Source: Rhodocyclaceae bacterium (lineage in GTDB: Bacteria; Pseudomonadota; Gammaproteobacteria; Burkholderiales; Rhodocyclaceae). Taken from it: 7,689 nucleotides of DNA. A model generated the notes under the pieces. The model searched no databases. It saw only the letters and a list, made by a program, of their open reading frames with translations, and had not been told where the DNA came from. This document shows, one piece after another, positions 4,567 to 7,689 of the stretch; position 1 is the first letter of the stretch, and the number at the start of each line of letters is the position of its first letter. Both the position numbers and the translations under genes were made by a program. Where the stretch lies: the NCBI GenBank assembly GCA_023253415.1, contig JALRGK010000038.1, positions 1-7,689 of the forward strand. Direction: 5' to 3'.

Positions 4567-6915
4567 TCAGCTTTGGCGCTGCTCATCCATCAGTGCGTCC
4601 ACCACCGCCAAGGCGGTCACGTTGACAATACGACGAACTGTCGCCGTGGGTGTCAGGATGTGTGCAGGCTTGCGAGAACCCAGCAGAATCGGACCCACCG
4701 TGAGGTTATCGCCTGCGGCAACCTTCAGCAGGTTGAATGCAATGTTTGCTGCATCCAGGTTGGGCATGATCAACAGGTTGGCAGCCCCTTTCAGACGGCT
4801 GTTCGGAAAGACCTGCGCACGGATGACTTCATCGAGCGCTGCATCACCGTGCATTTCACCTTCTACCTCCAGCTCTGGTGCTACCTCACGCAGGCGCGCC
4901 AGCAAACCGCGCATCTTTTCTGCCGTGGGGGTATCCAGGCTGCCAAACGACGAATGCGACAGCAATGCCACCTTCGGCGCAATACCGAAACGACGCACTT
5001 CCTCAGCCGCCAGCAGCGTGGTTTGTACCAGCTCTTCGACATTCGGATCGTAATTCACGTAGGTATCCGCCACGAAAACCGTACGCCCCGGCAACATCAG
5101 CAGATTCATAGCGGCCAGCCGCTTCACCCCAGGCGCATTACCAATAATGTTTTCCACATGCGTCAGATGCAACTCGTAACGACCAAAGGTGCCACAGACC
5201 ATGCCATCAGCGTATCCCAAGCGTACCATCAGCGCCGCATAGAGGGTTGCACGACGACGGATTTCACGCTTGGCGTAATCCGGAGCCACCCCTTTACGCT
5301 CGGTCAGACGATGGTACTCCTGCCAGAACTCATCGTAGTGTGCCTCGAAAAACTCACCGTCGTTATAGATGACTTCAAAGTCCACACCAGGCCGGATACG
5401 CAGTGCCGCCGTTTCGATCTTTCGTTCAATTTCCGCAGGGCGGCCAATCAGTACTGGTCGAGCGATGCCTTCATCACAGATCACTTGCACCGCACGCAGT
5501 ACGCGCTCATCCTCACCCTCCGCAAACACGATCTTTTTCGGCGACAGTTTGGCCTGCGCAAACACCGGTTTCATGATCATGCCGGAGTGATAGACGAATT
5601 CATTCAGGCTCTGGAGATACGCATCCCAGTCACGAATCGGCCGCGTCGCCACACCCGAGTCTACGGCCGCTTGTGCGACTGCCGGCGCGATCTTTACAAT
5701 CAATCGCGGATCGAAAGGTTTCGGAATCAGGTACTCATGACCGAAACCGGCAATTTTTTCACCATAGGCCGAGGCCACCACATCCGACTGCTCAGCGCGT
5801 GCCAGATCGGCAATCGCTTTGACGGCAGCCAGCTTCATCTCTTCCGTGATCGTTGTTGCACCGACATCCAGCGCACCTCGGAAGATGAAGGGGAAGCAAA
5901 GCACGTTATTCACCTGATTCGGATAATCCGAACGTCCGGTGGCGATAATGGCGTCGTCACGTACCGCCTTGACTTCATGCGGCAGAATTTCCGGGGTCGG
6001 ATTGGCTAGCGCCAGAATCAACGGATTCTTGGCCATCTTGCTGACCATCTCGGGCTTCAGAACCCCCCCGGCCGACAAGCCGAGGAAGACATCGGCATCT
6101 TCAATGACGTCGGCCAACTTACGGGCATCGGTTTTCTTCGCATAGCGGGCCTTGATCGGATCCATATCCTCCGGCCGACCTTCATAGACCACACCGTGGA
6201 TGTCCGTCACCCAGATGTTCTCCACCGGGATGCCCAGTTGCACGAGGAGTCCAAGGCACGCCAATGCTGCAGCACCGGCACCGGACGTCACGAGTTTGAT
6301 CTGCTTTAGATCCTTACCCAGCAAGTGAAGACCATTTAACAGCGCTGCGCCGACCACAATGGCCGTGCCATGCTGATCATCATGGAACACCGGGATCTTC
6401 ATGCGCTCGCGTAGTTGCTTCTCGATATAGAAGCACTCTGGCGCTTTGATGTCTTCAAGATTGATCCCGCCAAAGGTCGGCTCAAGGCTGGCGATGATCT
6501 CCACCAGTTTATCGGGGTCATTCTCGCTAACCTCGAGGTCAAACACATCAATGTTGGCAAATTTCTTGAACAGGACGCCCTTGCCTTCCATCACGGGCTT
6601 GGCGGCTAGAGGGCCGATATTTCCAAGGCCGAGCACCGCGGTACCATTGGTAATCACCCCGACCAGGTTTGCTCGTGATGTCAGTGTCGCGACCTCTTCC
6701 GGTTTAGCGACGATTTCTTCACAGGCCGCCGCCACACCCGGCGAGTAAGCCATCGACAGGTCATACTGGTTCGTTAACTGTTTCGTGGGTGTTACCGCGA
6801 TCTTCCCAGGCTTGGGAAAGCGGTGATAGTACAGGGCTGACTCACGCAGCCGTTGAGTGTTGTTTTTTGCCGAATCGACGCTAACTGACTGTATTTTTTC
6901 GGTTTTGTCTGTCAC
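4567..6915 (-). CDS. maeB: NADP-type malic enzyme fused to a phosphotransacetylase-like domain
   Basis: MaeB decarboxylates malate to pyruvate with reduction of NAD(P), in the cytoplasm. From GTG 6915 it has 782 residues (E. coli MaeB has 759). The malic enzyme half (about 25-430) shows YDLSMAYSPGVA with the active-site Tyr57, the conserved Lys in LAAKPVMEGK, metal-ligand motifs NLEDIKAPECF (E154/D155) and FHDDQHGTA (D179/D180), the nucleotide fold VTSGAGAAALA (209-219), and LALANPTPEI. The C-terminal half (about 445-782) begins with KKIVFAEGEDERVLRA and continues with phosphotransacetylase-like GYADGMVCG and ANLLIMPNLDAANIAFNLLK. In known MaeB proteins this half is regulatory and senses acetyl-CoA rather than transferring acetyl groups. 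I chose the GTG because GGAGA stands seven bases before it. An upstream in-frame ATG at 6954 (795 residues) lacks such a site. The gene is divergent from pckG. NADP preference is inferred from the family. Confidence 0.96.
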   Translation of the reverse strand: MTDKTEKIQSVSVDSAKNNTQRLRESALYYHRFPKPGKIAVTPTKQLTNQYDLSMAYSPGVAAACEEIVAKPEEVATLTSRANLVGVITNGTAVLGLGNIGPLAAKPVMEGKGVLFKKFANIDVFDLEVSENDPDKLVEIIASLEPTFGGINLEDIKAPECFYIEKQLRERMKIPVFHDDQHGTAIVVGAALLNGLHLLGKDLKQIKLVTSGAGAAALACLGLLVQLGIPVENIWVTDIHGVVYEGRPEDMDPIKARYAKKTDARKLADVIEDADVFLGLSAGGVLKPEMVSKMAKNPLILALANPTPEILPHEVKAVRDDAIIATGRSDYPNQVNNVLCFPFIFRGALDVGATTITEEMKLAAVKAIADLARAEQSDVVASAYGEKIAGFGHEYLIPKPFDPRLIVKIAPAVAQAAVDSGVATRPIRDWDAYLQSLNEFVYHSGMIMKPVFAQAKLSPKKIVFAEGEDERVLRAVQVICDEGIARPVLIGRPAEIERKIETAALRIRPGVDFEVIYNDGEFFEAHYDEFWQEYHRLTERKGVAPDYAKREIRRRATLYAALMVRLGYADGMVCGTFGRYELHLTHVENIIGNAPGVKRLAAMNLLMLPGRTVFVADTYVNYDPNVEELVQTTLLAAEEVRRFGIAPKVALLSHSSFGSLDTPTAEKMRGLLARLREVAPELEVEGEMHGDAALDEVIRAQVFPNSRLKGAANLLIMPNLDAANIAFNLLKVAAGDNLTVGPILLGSRKPAHILTPTATVRRIVNVTALAVVDALMDEQRQS

Positions 6916-6922
6916 AACCCTG

Positions 6923-6927
6923 TCTCC
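6923..6927 (-). promoter_or_regulatory. Ribosome binding site that favours the GTG start of maeB
   Basis: GGAGA (complement of 6923-6927) lies seven bases before GTG 6915-6913, an ideal distance. The alternative ATG at 6954 has only an A-rich stretch upstream, so this site decides the start call. Confidence 0.6.
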
Positions 6928-7003
6928 ACGGGAATTCTTGTTGAGTGAAAGCATACGCCGACTTTCTTACGCGTGCATGAAGTGCGATAATTAACAGTTA
7001 TAG

Positions 7004-7030
7004 CGATGCATTGGCCCCGCCGATGTATTG
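7004..7030. repeat. Direct repeat in the maeB-pckG control region
   Basis: CGATGCATTG (7004-7013) and CGATGTATTG (7021-7030) match at 9 of 10 positions with a 17-base period. They sit near the middle of the shared control region and could be paired half-sites for a regulator. At this length chance cannot be excluded. Confidence 0.3.
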
Positions 7031-7103
7031 AAACCGAATTACCCAAAAAAGACTGGTCGGAACACCTAAGCCAGCGCAATCCACCGGAATGCACAGGACA
7101 TAC

Positions 7104-7108
7104 AGGAG
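7104..7108 (+). promoter_or_regulatory. Ribosome binding site of pckG
   Basis: AGGAG stands five bases before ATG 7114. ACAGGA occurs twice, nine bases apart (7093-7098 and 7102-7107), so a second Shine-Dalgarno-like AGGA lies just upstream. The strong site suits a highly translated central-metabolism enzyme. Confidence 0.8.
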
Positions 7109-7113
7109 AAACC

Positions 7114-7689
7114 ATGGTCGCCATCAACGCCCCGGAATACGTTAAGAACACTCGTCTCAAAGCCTGGGTCGAGCAAATTGCTCAACTCACCGAACCTGAA
7201 CAGGTCGTGTGGTGTGACGGCTCACAGGAAGAGTACGACCGCCTCTGCGCCCAGATGGTAGAAGCTGGCACCCTGATCAAGCTCAACGAAGCCAAGCGCC
7301 CGAACTCCTACCTGGCCTTTTCCGATCCATCGGACGTTGCCCGCGTTGAAGACCGCACCTACATCTGCTCGGAAAAACAGATCGATGCGGGTCCGACCAA
7401 CAACTGGGAAGACCCGGCGGTGATGCGCGAGACCCTGAACGGCCTGTTCAAGGGCTCGAGGCACGGCCGCACCATGTACGTGATCCCGTTCTCGATGGGT
7501 CCGCTCGGCAGCCCGATCGCGCACATCGGCGTCGAGATCTCCGACTCGCCCTATGTTGTGACCAACATGCGCGTCATGACCCGCATGGGTCGCGGCGCGG
7601 TCGAGGTGCTCGGCACCGACGGCGAATTCGTGCCCTGCGTGCACAGCGTCGGCGCCCCGCTCGCCGCAGGCCAGGCCGACAGCCGCTGG
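7114..7689 (+). CDS. pckG: GTP-dependent phosphoenolpyruvate carboxykinase, N-terminal 192 residues (3' end outside the window)
   Basis: PckG converts oxaloacetate and GTP to phosphoenolpyruvate, CO2 and GDP, the first committed step of gluconeogenesis, in the cytoplasm. The visible N-terminal domain has VVWCDGSQEEYDRL (31-44). Next is SDPSDVARVEDRT (70-82), whose Arg77 matches the substrate-binding Arg87 of the animal enzyme. DAGPTNNW (91-98) follows, typical of bacterial GTP-type enzymes, then GRTMYVIPFSMGPLGSP (118-134) and DSPYVVTNMRVMTRMG (144-159). These exclude the unrelated ATP-type enzyme (PckA). The family is about 600 residues; the nucleotide-binding P-loop and metal ligands lie beyond the window end. 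The start is set by a strong ribosome binding site. The position of the conserved Cys-Met in 'KGCMRGRTM' of many relatives reads KGSRHGRTM here. Divergent arrangement with maeB suggests joint control at the malate/oxaloacetate to pyruvate/PEP branch. Confidence 0.96.
   Translation, partial: MVAINAPEYVKNTRLKAWVEQIAQLTEPEQVVWCDGSQEEYDRLCAQMVEAGTLIKLNEAKRPNSYLAFSDPSDVARVEDRTYICSEKQIDAGPTNNWEDPAVMRETLNGLFKGSRHGRTMYVIPFSMGPLGSPIAHIGVEISDSPYVVTNMRVMTRMGRGAVEVLGTDGEFVPCVHSVGAPLAAGQADSRW

Larger units (their letters stand above)
6916..7113. promoter_or_regulatory. Shared control region between maeB and pckG
   Basis: These 198 bases separate two divergent genes that withdraw carbon from the C4 pool. 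The middle (about 6986-7003) is AT-rich and offers a -10-like TATAAC for maeB (complement of 6997-7002), but no good -35 lies at normal spacing. For pckG I found no convincing sigma-70 pair. A near-perfect 10-base direct repeat lies at 7004-7030. An activator-dependent promoter would fit the lack of -35 boxes, but that is inference. Confidence 0.4.

Noticed and set aside
4573..6009. A 478-codon frame on the + strand opposite maeB
   Set aside because: It is antisense to a highly conserved enzyme. Its His/Arg/Gln-rich composition is what the reverse complement of a GC-rich coding frame gives.
6993..7001. Short dyad TAACAGTTA in the maeB-pckG region as an operator
   Set aside because: It is only four base pairs per arm in AT-rich DNA, and flanking bases do not extend it; chance is likely.
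7222..7644. A 140-codon frame on the - strand inside pckG
   Set aside because: It is a His/Arg/Asp/Val-rich antisense product of a conserved metabolic enzyme, and nothing else supports it.

Overview
The window looks like chromosomal DNA from a Gram-negative proteobacterium, most likely a betaproteobacterium of the Rhodocyclales or Neisseriales type. That placement rests on the general look of the proteins (malate synthase A, the long MaeB malic enzyme, GTP-type PEP carboxykinase, an IclR regulator with the SGIQVFERA opening) and a moderately GC-rich, tightly packed layout. It is inference, not a sequence match. There are no RNA genes, insertion sequences, CRISPR arrays or phage genes.

Layout, left to right. 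(1) The 3' end of malate synthase A (aceB, + strand), closed by a textbook intrinsic terminator at 475-505. (2) An overlapping lrgA-lrgB pair (+, 516-1620) whose first codon lies only 10 bases after the terminator's T-run. (3) A short aldehyde dehydrogenase-like gene on the - strand (1624-2346). It meets lrgB tail to tail with 3 bases between the stops, and it lacks the whole catalytic half of an aldehyde dehydrogenase. (4) A divergent control region (2347-2493) with a perfect 15-bp palindrome, then an IclR-family regulator (+, 2494-3288). (5) A D,D-peptidase of the PbpG/PBP7 type (-, 3307-4404) with its own recognisable promoter and hairpins upstream. (6) maeB, a malic enzyme fused to a phosphotransacetylase-like domain (-, 4567-6915). 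(7) A divergent control region (6916-7113) and the 5' part of pckG (+, 7114 to the window end).

Four of the seven loci concern C2-C4 carbon flow. Malate synthase makes malate from glyoxylate and acetyl-CoA. MaeB converts malate to pyruvate, and PckG converts oxaloacetate to PEP. LrgAB proteins in other organisms move pyruvate or glycolate/glycerate across membranes. A bacterium growing on acetate, glycolate or organic acids would need all of these. The IclR regulator could control the divergent aldehyde dehydrogenase-like gene, itself, or the lrg/ace genes. The D,D-peptidase acts in the cell wall and seems unrelated. The least ordinary element is the truncated aldehyde dehydrogenase-like protein paired divergently with the IclR regulator. 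No gene-free stretch exceeds about 200 bases.
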